From: Pycnococcus provasolii
Lineage: Eukaryota > Chlorophyta > Pseudoscourfieldiophyceae > Pseudoscourfieldiales > Pycnococcaceae
Assembly (NCBI GenBank): GCA_938743325.2
Contig: OW568872.1
Coordinates: forward strand, 744,001-808,000
DNA length: 64,000 bases
Direction: 5' to 3'
Positions within the stretch are counted from its first letter, which is position 1; every line of letters begins with the position of its first letter. The position numbers and the translations under genes were made by a program. Under the pieces are notes generated by a model. That model made no database searches and was not told the origin of the DNA. It was given only the letters and a program-made list of their open reading frames with translations. Below are positions 10,501-20,950 of this stretch, in pieces.

Positions 10501-13500
10501 GCGAACGCGGCAGCGACGACTGACCAGGCTGAGGTGAAAAAGCAGGCAGATGCGCGCCTGCTGCGCGAGCTTCAGTTGCTCTTTCACGACATGGAGCATA
10601 CTGCCGCGGTGTACGCGGACACGGAGAGGTTCGTGGATGCATGCCACGGCGCGCTAAGTCTTGAGCATGGAGTCAGGCAGCAGAACGATAGCCAGGAATT
10701 CCTCGATCAACTCCTGGATGTGATTGGTCGTGCGCTAGCCGCGGCACGCGGAGCCTCGGGGTCCGGTGCGACTACGACGCCGTCGCAGGCGGCGCCACGC
10801 GGTGGCGAATTGAACGCGCTGTTCGGCGGTGAGCTCGTTTCGTCGACGCGCACGCTTGCGCCCGTCGCCCAGTTGTCTGGTGCAGAGGCTACACATCTGG
10901 TGCGCCCGGATGTTCGCGAGCCGTTCACGTTCCTTGAGCTGAGCGTGCGAGGTCGCCAAAATCTCACGGCGAGCTTGGCGGACTTTGTGAAGGGTCACGT
11001 TGTCGAGGGCCTTCGCTACGAAGAGCATGGCAACCAGGCACTGGACTCGATCAAGTCCACTCGCATTTCTGTTCTCCCTCGTCGTCTCGTTCTCAATCTA
11101 AAAAGGTACGAGTTTGACGTATCGGCATTGGCCCGTGTGAAGGTGCACGATCTGTTCGAGTTCCCGATGGAGCTCGACTTGACGGATTACACGACGACTC
11201 GCGGTGCATCGTCGTCGTCTTCCCCGGCGAGATACCAGCTGGGCGGCGTGGTGGTCCAAAGCGGGAACGAGGCGAGCGGTCACTACTACTCGTTCGTTCT
11301 GGACCGAGAAACTGGCCTTTGGACGCGCCGCAATGATCGCGAGGTGACGCCGTTCGACCCGGGTCCAAACGGCGAGAACTTTCGCACCGAGTGCTTCGGG
11401 GGCAAGGCTGCGGCTGGCATGCGCGGTAAGATTGGCCCTTCTCGTCCTACCGCGATGGAGATTGTGGAGAAGACGGCCCGCGAGCTGCGCGACGCGAAGA
11501 TGGCTCGGCACAGCCTGCTTGCTGGCACGAGTATCACGGGGGGTCTCTGTGGCGAGACGGTGGAGTCCAGGAAGAGGCTGGATGCTGCCGACGAGGGCGC
11601 TACGACCATGCAGGACATCACACGTTCAGCCTACATTCTCTTCTACGACCGCGTGGAACCTACCGAGTCGCGATCGACGAAGCAGCATGCACGGCACGTG
11701 CAGCAGGCATCAACCGGCATCGCTGCTGCATCCGTGCCTAGCCTGCGTGCGTCGACGTGGCTGTCCGTGCTGGAGGCGAATGCTGCTCTGAGTTCGCAGG
11801 CTCGCTGGGCATACCTTAACGCGCCACATGATGGCGATGCCAGCGAGGGGGCTGCCGAAGAAGAGCAGCGTGCCGCAAAGCGCAAGCGACTTGACCAATC
11901 TGCTGCTGCTCTCTCGCCCGCGGCGAATGCTCGCCTGGCGTCGACGGCGAGCCGAAATGCTCATCTTCTCAGGCATGCTCAGTTGACAGATCCGGCGCAC
12001 GCGCACTTCGTTCGCAAAGCTGCGTCGTTGGCACTTTCGTCATTGCAGTCCGGCGTCGCGGACAACGATGCCGTGACGCTTGCCACCGCAATCTGCGCCT
12101 CCGGCACGTCGCTTCTGACGCACGTTGCAAGCCGCTGCGCGCTTGACGCGTCGCGTTACGACTGCATTCGTGCTACTTGGGCGGAACCTTTCGCCGACGT
12201 GATGCGTCGTCATCCAGCGTACGCGCGCCAGTTCATTTTGGACGTATGCGCGAAAGATCCGATGGCGGCGCAGGAACCTGTTGAGAACCTGCAATGGTTG
12301 GGTCCTGGCGAACCTACGATAGCAGCACTCGCGAACAGCCATCTCGTTCGCGCGCTCGTTCGCACACCACGAGCCGGCGTGCGTGCAGCGTTCGCCGCGA
12401 TTCTCTCCGCCGCGGCGACGGCACTGTGGCGGTGTATGGGCCCGCTGTACACCGGCCCGTCGGGCGATCCGATCAGCTTCGTCACGCAGGAGGAGGCACG
12501 TGGTGCGATGAAGGTGCTGTGCAATACGGTCGCCCGCGTTGGGCTCGCGTCGTCAGATGCGGCTTTATTTGCGGATCACTGGGTATCGTTCCTGACTGTG
12601 GCACGCGATCTGCTTGAGATGGGTGCAGCAGATCCTACGGAACAAGATCCGGAGAAGCAGCCTTACTTGGAGAATCTCGATTACATGGGATCGCCGTACA
12701 ATATGTTTATCGACAATCCGATGATTAATATGCTCGCGCGCTTTGCGCGTGCTGGTGCTGCTGATGTGCATGTGCCCGGACCTGTGGTGGCAACAGTGCC
12801 AACCGCGGCGGCGACGGCGGCGGCGGCGGCGGTTTCCCTGTCCGAGAACTCTTCCGTGGGATCTTTGCTGGCGAATTGCGCAGAGCTCCTCACGCGTGGA
12901 TGGCATCACGATCGTACAATCGAGGCGACGGAATATATTCGCCAGGTGGAAGGCGTCGAAGTCTGGAGCCAAGACCAGCCTATCTTGGGTCTTGCACGCC
13001 TGGCGGACAAGCAAGGCTCGGAGAATGCGTGCATCGTGCTGTTTCGGCTCGGGGGGTATCTCCATCGTGAGGTGACTCCGGCGGTCGCCTGCGACATTGC
13101 CGTTGCCTTTGCTCACAAGTCAACGGATTCTCCTCCCAATGGCGGTGGCTTACAGGGCTACGCGTTTGGCGCGCTCGTCAGCTGGCTCGACGGTCTGCAC
13201 GAAGGCGACAATGGTGTTGGCGACCCTAACATGAAGCTTGCGCCCATGGCACTGGAGGCGTGCATTGGATCTGAGCGCGGGTTGCTCGAGGCTCTCGAGG
13301 AGGTGCAGCGTCGCCAACCGTTGCGTCGTCAGCGCTTGAAGAAGTTGAGGGGCATCCTGAGCAAGCTCTATCAAAACTCGGAGGCTGTGAAGTACTGGTG
13401 CCAGCACTGGAACTCGCAGGCTGGACAGGCTCTCGTTGCCATTGTGCAGCAGATGCAAGAGCAGCACCAGGCTGCCGCGGCAGAGAGAGAGGCTGCAGCG

Positions 13501-13569
13501 ACGGCAGCGGTGCCTGGTGGTGGTGGTGGTGGTGATGGTGATGACAATTGTGGAATTTACAACATGTAA
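3538..13569 (+). CDS. Giant ubiquitin-specific protease (USP9X/USP24 type) with UBA domain
   Basis: This is a single uninterrupted frame of about 3,343 residues. It codes a cysteine deubiquitinase of peptidase family C19, which removes ubiquitin from target proteins. A UBA domain (residues about 42-76, LMDMGFDQKAC) comes first, then long helical-repeat-like scaffold sequence, then the catalytic USP domain (about 2280-2600). That domain has the Cys box GLRNLGSTCYMNS (Cys 2288), the QNDSQEFLDQLLD box and the His box SGHYYSFV (His 2582). A large helical C-terminal region follows. This order and size match USP9X, USP24 and FAF. The start ATG 3538 was preferred to the in-frame ATG 3325, because the extension that would add codes a (GT)n-derived low-complexity segment. 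Asn and Asp runs and a 30-residue polyGln tract lie in residues 80-355. No introns are visible over 10 kb. The gene converges on the cyclotransferase-like gene with only 48 bases between stops. Confidence 0.9.
4504..4593 (+). repeat. Polyglutamine CAG/CAA microsatellite in the USP gene
   Basis: Thirty Gln codons in a row begin as CAG and continue mostly as CAA. The tract lies between the UBA domain and the scaffold, next to Asn and Asp runs, and probably forms a disordered linker whose length varies between strains. The antisense frames read as long Leu, Val or Cys runs and are not genes. Confidence 0.95.
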
Positions 13570-13617
13570 TAATTGTACCAAAAGAATTCTGTGTGTGTTT
13601 AATTTTTTATTTTTCTT

Positions 13618-15105
13618 CTATTGAACAAGGGTGATATACATGGGCATGACGAGCGCGAGAGCTACGACAGCCTTGGCTAACGTAGCGCTCGGTGATTCGC
13701 TGTATGCAGCAGGAGCAGGTTCGTCGTCACGCAATGTTGTGATGCTTTTCAGCCAGTTTTGGTATTCGTGAGAGAGCTGAAAGTGCTCTGCGCCATTGAG
13801 AATTTTGTTGAGGTAAGCCCGTCTCGGAGGTACGTCGTATTTCAGCGTGACGTCCCACTTCGAAGCGAACGTCACGACATAATCTTGCGAGTTTGTTGCG
13901 TCGCCTTCGTCGTCGTCAGCGAGATGAACGAGCTCACTCGTGGGTATCAAGATGGTTGAGTACCCGGTTTCGTACTTTTTCAATGTGTTTAAGTCGTCAG
14001 GTGATATGGCGTAGAGCACACCTTCGAGAGAAGGCGTGTTGCGTAGCGTTGAGCGGTCGTCTTCTTGATGATGAGGTGCGATGGTCGCGAATCCACCTCT
14101 GTGCTTAAATCTCAGGTGATAGTTGCGCAGTCGCACGGGCGTTCCAGATGCGTGTATGTGCGCAAGCTGTCGAGCGGTTAAGACTGAGCGGGACAAGTTC
14201 GCGCCATACGCCAGGTACCTGTTGGGCTGGAGGGGCACTTTCAAGGGCGCCATCGAGAATTTCGACCCAAACTTTCGGAATGACAAAATCTCGACCAAGA
14301 GTTGGGAGTTTCGTTCGGGAGGGGTGAGATTTTCGGCGAGATTTCCCCCAGCGACGACGATAGCAATTCGGCCGTACACCAGCGGTCGATACAGATGAGC
14401 GCGGATGTGACCGCTGTTGTTGGTGCGGCGGCTATTGTCAGGGTCGTTCTCCTCCACCGCCGCAGCAAGCGCAACGTGGAGATCCGCGTGGGTGACGTAG
14501 GCGCGGCGGTCCGGAGCGCGGCGGTCTTGATTACGAGGTGGCCGACGAGAGAATGGTTCGCCATCGCCAGGTCCAGGGGCGGGAATTTTGCCGTCAGTCT
14601 GGAGGCGCTGCGTAGCGGGACAGACCCACTTGCCATCGCGGACGTCGAACTGGCGGTGGCCCTCCTCCATGCACCCGCGGCAGCGGCCGCGAATGTCAAC
14701 GCGGTACGTCTCGAGTAAGAAGGTTGAGGTCTGAGCGTCAGGCGGCGGCGTAGATGAACGTTTCGACGGTACGAATAGCGGAGGTTTAGCTGATTGGTCT
14801 AGTTCTGGCATGACGTCACGACTTGCGGTGACGCCTTGCACGACGAGCCTTGCAGTTCCTTGGCACGCTAGAGCGAGCGCGTAGTAAAGCGCCTCGCTCT
14901 CGTCTGACGCGTCCGTGTGCGCGGCCGCCGTGAGCGCTACGCCCAACTTGCGGTTGTGCGCTACCTCGCTCTCGTGCTCGCGCACGACCGGCTCGAACAA
15001 GATCGTCTCGTATGAGCTCTTCCAAATGATGCACATCGGCAAGCGTAAATTTGTAGGACCTTTTCTTGTTCTCCGTACGACGCTTACGGATGAAAGCACG
15101 CGCAT
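13618..15105 (-). CDS. Gamma-glutamylcyclotransferase/AIG2-like protein with C-terminal membrane anchor
   Basis: This protein has 495 residues from ATG 15105. The C-terminal half (about 293-440) carries the GGCT/AIG2-like fold. The substrate-loop motif reads RYLAYGANLS, equivalent to YFAYGSNM in the family, and the catalytic Glu region reads LEGVLYAISPDD followed by KKYETGY. Such enzymes turn gamma-glutamyl amino acids or related amines into 5-oxoproline. The last 20 residues form one hydrophobic helix (VVALALVMPMYITL), which suggests a tail-anchored membrane protein. The first 250 residues are unassigned; they contain a CRGCMEEGH cluster (about 140) that may bind metal. A GGCT domain with such an N-terminal extension and a tail anchor is unusual. 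The exact substrate cannot be told from sequence. Confidence 0.7.
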   Translation of the reverse strand: MRVLSSVSVVRRTRKGPTNLRLPMCIIWKSSYETILFEPVVREHESEVAHNRKLGVALTAAAHTDASDESEALYYALALACQGTARLVVQGVTASRDVMPELDQSAKPPLFVPSKRSSTPPPDAQTSTFLLETYRVDIRGRCRGCMEEGHRQFDVRDGKWVCPATQRLQTDGKIPAPGPGDGEPFSRRPPRNQDRRAPDRRAYVTHADLHVALAAAVEENDPDNSRRTNNSGHIRAHLYRPLVYGRIAIVVAGGNLAENLTPPERNSQLLVEILSFRKFGSKFSMAPLKVPLQPNRYLAYGANLSRSVLTARQLAHIHASGTPVRLRNYHLRFKHRGGFATIAPHHQEDDRSTLRNTPSLEGVLYAISPDDLNTLKKYETGYSTILIPTSELVHLADDDEGDATNSQDYVVTFASKWDVTLKYDVPPRRAYLNKILNGAEHFQLSHEYQNWLKSITTLRDDEPAPAAYSESPSATLAKAVVALALVMPMYITLVQ

Positions 15106-15266
15106 CCGAAGACGATATGACGAATAGGTGTGACGAAAACAAAAAGGGCCCGGGCCCGCCCAGGTAGGCTACGGGACACGGAGCAACGGCGTATCCCCAA
15201 TTCCTAACAGGAACGGAACCTTTCCAGTTCTCCCTGTTGTTGTTGTCATTTTTCCCCGTGTTGTGC
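15106..15266. promoter_or_regulatory. Short head-to-head start region
   Basis: Only 161 bases separate the start codons of the cyclotransferase-like and biotin-ligase genes, so both promoters and 5' leaders must be packed here. A GC palindrome (GGGCCCGGGCCCGCC, about 15148-15162) and a pyrimidine-rich leader before ATG 15267 are visible. There is no TTAGGG array. Confidence 0.5.
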
Positions 15267-16634
15267 ATGGCGTTGCCGTGCCGCTGTTTGACAACATGTG
15301 TGCGTACCAGTAGTGCCAGTAGTAGTAGCAGTTCACGTTCACGTCACATTATTCCTTCCCGCTTCCTCGTCATTTCTCGGTCTTCATCCTCGTCATTTGC
15401 TGGTCTCACTTCTGAAGCAAGCATGTCAGAGCTCGAATCGCAGCCGTTCGTCATTCATTCGGCTCCGTTCGGCATTCTCGCGTCGTCTTCAGCCTCTTCA
15501 TCCGGTCCACGCAGCTCGTCTTCGTCACCATCTTCATCTACGAACAAAGAGCAATCATCATCAGAAGTCTTGAACGAAATGATGCAACCTGTCATAGACG
15601 CCATCAGCGCCGACCCGTCCCAGCCCTTCTTCAAACGTATCAACTCATCCTCACCCTCGACGACGACGACGACGACAACATCAACATTCGACGTCAACAA
15701 GTTCGCTTCCATGTTAACCACCTCCTCGTTGGGACGAGCCATCGCCACGACACCTGTCACGTCGTCGACGCAAGACTTCATCTCCGCCGTCACGCAAGCG
15801 GACAACAACACGCTCAAAGTTCCGCTCGGGTTCGTCGCACTAGCTGACCTGCAAACCAAGGGAAGAGGACGAGGAAATAACGTCTGGAAGCACGACAACT
15901 CAGCCAACACGCAGCTCGCATTCACCGCGCTGTGGCAGTTTGCAGGAAACGCTTCCGCGCTCGCTAGCTTGCAGCACGTCGTCTGCGTCGCGGCGGCACA
16001 GGCATCTCAGGCACTACGCATCAAGTGGCCAAACGACCTGTACACGCACGCACCACCCACAAAGGATACGAGCAGCTTGGATGGCACAGTCGCGGCGCGC
16101 ATTGTCACAAGCGACGGTGCCTGCCAAGGCAAGGCTGGTGGAGTTCTGTGCACCGCATCGGTCGCCTCGGGGAAACGTGCATCACCGCCAGGATGTGCGC
16201 ACATATCCGTGGGCGATGCTGCCGCCGTCTTCGACGTCGCGATCGGCGTTGGCATCAACGTCATGCCGCACCCGCCATTCGCGAGCCTGTCTGATGCCGC
16301 AGATGCGGGCATCATCAAACACGTCAGCCGTGAGGAGGTGCTTGCGAGGCTGTGCAACGAGCTCGAGCCACTTCTCATGCGCCATGTCGTCAGTGGCTTC
16401 GATGCCGAAATGAGAAGCACCTATACGCAAAGGTGGGTGCATGACAATCACGTGCTGCGTGTCGCTTCGTCGTTGTCGTCGTCAACACAGCCTGAGGAGG
16501 TGCGCCTCGAGAACGTTACCGAGAGCGGATTCCTTGTAGGTCGCATGGTGCGTGATGGCTCGCGGGTGGAATTGCATCCTGACCAGTGTTCGGTTGACCT
16601 CATGGAGGGACTTGTCGTCGCGAAGCGGCTATGA
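15267..16634 (+). CDS. HCS1: Biotin-protein ligase (holocarboxylase synthetase)
   Basis: This enzyme activates biotin to biotinyl-AMP and attaches it to carboxylases such as acetyl-CoA carboxylase. The BirA/LplA catalytic core is clear: ADLQTKGRGRGNNVWK (the biotinyl-AMP binding GRGR loop), IKWPNDLY, KAGGVLCTAS and AIGVGINVMPH. A small C-terminal domain with QCSVDLMEGLVV follows, as in BirA-type ligases. There is no N-terminal DNA-binding helix-turn-helix. ATG 15267 gives an Arg/Ser-rich, acid-poor leader of about 50 residues that suits organelle import; a second ATG at 15423 (MSELESQPF) would give a cytosolic form, as known for Arabidopsis HCS1. A Ser-rich linker separates the leader from the core. 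Confidence 0.9.
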   Translation: MALPCRCLTTCVRTSSASSSSSSRSRHIIPSRFLVISRSSSSSFAGLTSEASMSELESQPFVIHSAPFGILASSSASSSGPRSSSSSPSSSTNKEQSSSEVLNEMMQPVIDAISADPSQPFFKRINSSSPSTTTTTTTSTFDVNKFASMLTTSSLGRAIATTPVTSSTQDFISAVTQADNNTLKVPLGFVALADLQTKGRGRGNNVWKHDNSANTQLAFTALWQFAGNASALASLQHVVCVAAAQASQALRIKWPNDLYTHAPPTKDTSSLDGTVAARIVTSDGACQGKAGGVLCTASVASGKRASPPGCAHISVGDAAAVFDVAIGVGINVMPHPPFASLSDAADAGIIKHVSREEVLARLCNELEPLLMRHVVSGFDAEMRSTYTQRWVHDNHVLRVASSLSSSTQPEEVRLENVTESGFLVGRMVRDGSRVELHPDQCSVDLMEGLVVAKRL

Positions 16635-16807
16635 TGACTGGTACAACTTTTTGAACCTCTCTCTGTATCAAAAACGATTCTGCTACAAAAACGACGCTCA
16701 CGCCACACCCATCAATCACGTCTCTTTTTCTTTTCCCTCTGATGAAAAGGAGCCCCAAAAACAAACAAAATGAAGCATGCATGCATGCGTGCATGCAGGT
16801 GCGTCTA

Positions 16808-19800
16808 TCAAAGCAGCGGCTGCTGCACAGGCGATGGATTGCCGCCGGGCGAGACAATTGGCAAACTGCGTCCTCCTCCTCCTCCTCCACCACCACCACC
16901 ACCACCACCACCCAGCGGAAGGATCGACTCCTCATGTTCGGCACCCATCCCGTGCATGTTAAAATCATCGTCCAAGCCCTGGTACCGTGCGCTGTTGCGG
17001 CTGAGCCGACGAGACGAGGACATGCCCCCACCGACGCGTCGCGCAAGTGCGGGAGGGAGCAGATCCGTTGCGCGTGACCAGCCACGGCCCAGCCACGGCA
17101 TGAAATCGTCCCGTATCCACGGAACAATCGTTCGGCGTCGCATCACAAGCAGGGAGATGAGCAAGACGGAGACGACGACGACCATCGTCCATCCAATTGC
17201 GTGCAAGATTCCTCCACCACGACGGTGATCATGATTATGGCGATGATGATGACCTCCTTCTCCATCCTCCGCATTGATTCGCTCCTCCGCCTCGCGGAAG
17301 GTACGGATGATCTGATCTCTGTCTTTTCCCGAGTTGTACCATGGCTTCGGTGCGGAGTCGACACCTTCTTCCCCACCCTCCTCGCCTTCACCGCGGAAGA
17401 ACGAGCTGCGAAATGAGCTCTCTTGAGGAGGAGATCGTTCTGTAGCGTCAGTCGACCACGAAGAATCACCTTCCGTCGATGCTGCTGCAGTAGACGACGA
17501 CGACTCTCCTTCTACGCCGCGAGCGGGAGCGGCAGAAGAAGATGGAGATTCCTCTTCATTCCCCCCCTCTCCTTGAAAGCAGATGGATGGGCTCGTCTTC
17601 GAACACTGCCATCCGGATTCCACGCGGCAGAGGTGGTCACATCCGTCGCCGTCGTCTTTGTTGTTGTCGTCGCACTCCTCGGCACCCTGCAGGATTCCGT
17701 CACCACACAGGGACTTCCAATCCGTCACAATCCAAGATGGAGTCTCCGTCAGAATGATGTCGTTGCCATTCCCGGTGGCGTCGCGTGCCACGTACCCCTC
17801 GCCTTCGTCGAATTTGTAGTACGCCTTCAACCCAGGGCTCTTGGGATTGACTCCTGGATTAGAAAAGGTCCCAAAGCGTCGCGATGACGACCTCCTGCTG
17901 CTGCGATCTGCACGATCGCGATCGTCGTCGTCGGGTAGAAGACCCTGGTCCGATTGGATGTTGGCGCGCAGCTCCTGCTGCGTCAGCACGCGATCCCAGA
18001 CACGCAGCTCCTCGATAATGCCGTAGAAGTCCTGGATGCCGTGGATGTCCGTGGTGGCGGTGTCCTCGTCAAGGAGTCCCGTTGCACCCCTCGCGGAGTC
18101 GAAACATCCACCTCGGCAGTCCTGCTCTCGCCCGATGACGAGCGTGCCGCCGTCGGGGATGCTCGCACCCTTTGCACGCTGCACGCGCCAAGCGAGGCGT
18201 CCGTCGATGTAGAGATTCGTGGCGCCCGCCTCGCTTTCCCACGTCACGGCTATGTGGTGGAATGATCCGTCCGTCGCGCCGACACCCGAACGCCAGTCCG
18301 AACCTGCTTCCGATCGCATGCCGAAGATGTCTCCAAAGTTTTCAATCATCAGCGAGTCCTGGTGCCCTTCGTCCTCCATCACGCTGATTCCAAAGTTGGT
18401 GTAGTCGAAGATCAAGAATGAATTGTCGTTCTCGTGCTTAGCACCGCTTCCGGCCGTACCTCCCCACGGTCCGGTGGCGTACGAAAATGGCACGCCCTCG
18501 CGGCACCGGTCCGTGGAAGACATCCAAAATTCCACGGTGATGGCTTTGCTCGGGAACCCCTTGAACTCGCTCACAAGCGCCACCTGCTGGTCGTTCAGCA
18601 TGAGCGCATATCCTGCGGCACCCGCACGTGGTCCCGGCGCAATGCGCCCGTCACGCATCAGAGGGACGGTGGAGAGGACGTAGTTGGCTGAGGTGGAACC
18701 GAGTGCGAGGTGGTTTCGGTGCTCACCAAGGTCGCGCACGGTGTCCGGCTCCTTCGTGTCGGCGTCACGGTGCGTATTCTCCTCAGAGAATTCGTACACG
18801 GCTGCAATGGGGGGCAGTCCCAGACCCTTCTGAGACAGTGTATCGTGCATCTCCTCAAGGCTCGTGATGCTCTTAGCGAGCGTTTGGATGACTTCCTCGC
18901 TCCTTATCGCGCCGTCGTAAAAGCGCACGTTCGCGAGGCTGCCATCGAGGGAGTACGTCGACGTGAAGCATCCACCGTGACACTCCTGCTGCTTGCCGAG
19001 AACGAGGCTGCCTTTGGACGAGCGTGACGTGCCCGCGCCGATTGTCGATCCGTCCGGCGTTTCCGCGAGGTTGTTGGCGTTCGACACCTTGCCAAAGTCG
19101 GACTTCCAGAACGCAGTCTGCTCTTTGCCGTCGAGGTACAGGCGCGTCTCGCCGTCGCTTCGCCGCCATGACACGAGCACGTGGTGCCAATCGTCGTCAA
19201 TCCAGTCCGTCGCGAAGTCGATCCAGTGGTCGTTCGCCTTGCCGTTTCCCTCGCGATTTGCGTTGATGTGCACGCTCATGGCACCAATCGTGGACTTGAT
19301 GCCTTCCGCGTTATCAAGTAGTCCAGGCCAGGCGTTTGGGTCCTGAAATTCTTTGTAGTACTTCTCGATGACGATCGCGTCGTCGAGGTAGGCAACATCG
19401 GCGTACCCTTCGTCGTTGCTCACGTCACTGTCACCGACGGATCGCGCGGAGAAGGAGACGAATTCGTCGTAGCGCTCCGAATCGGGCGCCATCACTGTCG
19501 CACCCTTGTGCAGCTTTGTTCCCGGCGACTCTGACGACGTAACCGCGTCCGTCTTCGCCCAGAACTCGATTGTGATGTCACCTTCGGGCATACCCCGGAA
19601 ATCGTAGTTGATGGCGTACTGCCGACGATGGAAGTCGAGTGCGCCAAGCGGTTTCTCCCCGAGTTTGAAGACAGAGTTTGAGACAGGACGTTCCAATTTC
19701 GACAGTGTCGGCGGTGCACCCAGCAGAAGGTGGTTGCCGTTGCCAGAGTAGTCGTGAGCCTTGCTGTGATGCCCCCACACGGCACCGTTGCTCTGCTCGT

Positions 19801-20950
19801 CGTTCGGCTCGTCGAACTTCCAGTACGCGATGAGGTTAGGGTGCTTATACACATAGCGTGGTGCGATGCCACCTTGACGAAATGCGCCCGATGTCTTGTC
19901 ACTGTTGTCCTCCTCCGGCGTGATGCCGGAATTCACGTCACGCATCGACGCCAAGATCTCCGGCTGCGATCGTGCGACATTCCAGATTCGAACTTCATCG
20001 AGAGCCGCGTACAGCGCCTGCGACTCGTCGAAGCACCCACCGAGGCAATCTTGATCGTTGCCAATGATGAGCGTGCCTCCCGATGGTATGGGATTCGTGC
20101 GCCCTGTGACTGCGTAGCCAGCGAGGAGGCCGTCGTAGTAGACGGAGGTTGTTCCGTTTGAGGCTGCATCCCACGTCACTGCGAGGTGGTGCCACGCACC
20201 CGTTCGATCGACATAGTTCTGCGACACTTTCGACGACAGCGTCTCTCCGCCCTTTTCTCCGTAGAACGTGCGGCATCCTCCCCAGTAGTCCGGCGGTCCC
20301 ACGTAGGTGTCAGGAATCTTCCACATCCAAACGAAATCGTGGCATGCGATGAGTTCGCGCAGATTGAAAATGACGAAGTTGTTGTATGCCCGACTCTCAA
20401 GCAGGAACTCGCTTTCGTCTTTGTGGTGTGATTTGATTTCGCTCGGGTCAACGGCGTACGACAGCACGGTGCTTTCGCTGCAGATGTCCGTGGATTGCAC
20501 CCACGTCTCGAAGGTGAGAGCCGTGGACGGAAAGTTTGAGAATTCAGGAATGGCTGCGTAGTTGTCCGCAAACTGCAGCGCATATCCCGCCACCCCTGGA
20601 ATGGATCCGCCTGAGGAGGAGGAGGACGGATTGCTGGTGGTGGCGGTACCGGTGGTTGTTCGTCGTGACGACGACGACGACGACGACGACGATTCCATGA
20701 GGTTTCGACGATGATGAAGATGCCTCATCATCCTCGTGGTGGACGATTGCTGCTGGCTTTGCTGCACACCACCGGAAGAAGACACGCCCGGCGAGACAAA
20801 TTCTTCGCCCGATACGCACACAAAAACAGAAGAAAACGACGACGACACTGCTGTTAGCGTGAGGATCACCAGCAGCATCATGAGCATCCTCCTCATCCTA
20901 GGAGGAGGAGGAGGATGCACCACCCCCACAAAAGAAGCAGGAGCCGCCAT
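16808..20950 (-). CDS. Type I membrane protein with three LamG-like domains and a Cys-rich DUF4215 repeat
   Basis: This protein has about 1,380 residues from ATG 20950. A hydrophobic signal segment (about residues 20-45, after MRRMLMM) is followed by a Ser/Thr-rich stretch and three concanavalin-like/LamG-type domains at about 122-325, 438-685 and 780-990. Each carries a WHHLAVTW-like strand and a closing GxxQxCxGGCF motif (DQDCLGGCF, QQECHGGCF, EQDCRGGCF). A DUF4215/myxococcus-type Cys-rich repeat follows near 1082-1125 (CGDGILQGAEECDD). One membrane helix lies near 1238-1258 (TMVVVVSVLLISLLVM), followed by a basic then Gly-rich cytosolic tail. The architecture is that of a cell-surface adhesion or carbohydrate-binding receptor. 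The ligand is unknown. Confidence 0.85.
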   Translation of the reverse strand: MAAPASFVGVVHPPPPPRMRRMLMMLLVILTLTAVSSSFSSVFVCVSGEEFVSPGVSSSGGVQQSQQQSSTTRMMRHLHHRRNLMESSSSSSSSSRRTTTGTATTSNPSSSSSGGSIPGVAGYALQFADNYAAIPEFSNFPSTALTFETWVQSTDICSESTVLSYAVDPSEIKSHHKDESEFLLESRAYNNFVIFNLRELIACHDFVWMWKIPDTYVGPPDYWGGCRTFYGEKGGETLSSKVSQNYVDRTGAWHHLAVTWDAASNGTTSVYYDGLLAGYAVTGRTNPIPSGGTLIIGNDQDCLGGCFDESQALYAALDEVRIWNVARSQPEILASMRDVNSGITPEEDNSDKTSGAFRQGGIAPRYVYKHPNLIAYWKFDEPNDEQSNGAVWGHHSKAHDYSGNGNHLLLGAPPTLSKLERPVSNSVFKLGEKPLGALDFHRRQYAINYDFRGMPEGDITIEFWAKTDAVTSSESPGTKLHKGATVMAPDSERYDEFVSFSARSVGDSDVSNDEGYADVAYLDDAIVIEKYYKEFQDPNAWPGLLDNAEGIKSTIGAMSVHINANREGNGKANDHWIDFATDWIDDDWHHVLVSWRRSDGETRLYLDGKEQTAFWKSDFGKVSNANNLAETPDGSTIGAGTSRSSKGSLVLGKQQECHGGCFTSTYSLDGSLANVRFYDGAIRSEEVIQTLAKSITSLEEMHDTLSQKGLGLPPIAAVYEFSEENTHRDADTKEPDTVRDLGEHRNHLALGSTSANYVLSTVPLMRDGRIAPGPRAGAAGYALMLNDQQVALVSEFKGFPSKAITVEFWMSSTDRCREGVPFSYATGPWGGTAGSGAKHENDNSFLIFDYTNFGISVMEDEGHQDSLMIENFGDIFGMRSEAGSDWRSGVGATDGSFHHIAVTWESEAGATNLYIDGRLAWRVQRAKGASIPDGGTLVIGREQDCRGGCFDSARGATGLLDEDTATTDIHGIQDFYGIIEELRVWDRVLTQQELRANIQSDQGLLPDDDDRDRADRSSRRSSSRRFGTFSNPGVNPKSPGLKAYYKFDEGEGYVARDATGNGNDIILTETPSWIVTDWKSLCGDGILQGAEECDDNNKDDGDGCDHLCRVESGWQCSKTSPSICFQGEGGNEEESPSSSAAPARGVEGESSSSTAAASTEGDSSWSTDATERSPPQESSFRSSFFRGEGEEGGEEGVDSAPKPWYNSGKDRDQIIRTFREAEERINAEDGEGGHHHRHNHDHRRGGGILHAIGWTMVVVVSVLLISLLVMRRRTIVPWIRDDFMPWLGRGWSRATDLLPPALARRVGGGMSSSRRLSRNSARYQGLDDDFNMHGMGAEHEESILPLGGGGGGGGGGGGGGRSLPIVSPGGNPSPVQQPLL

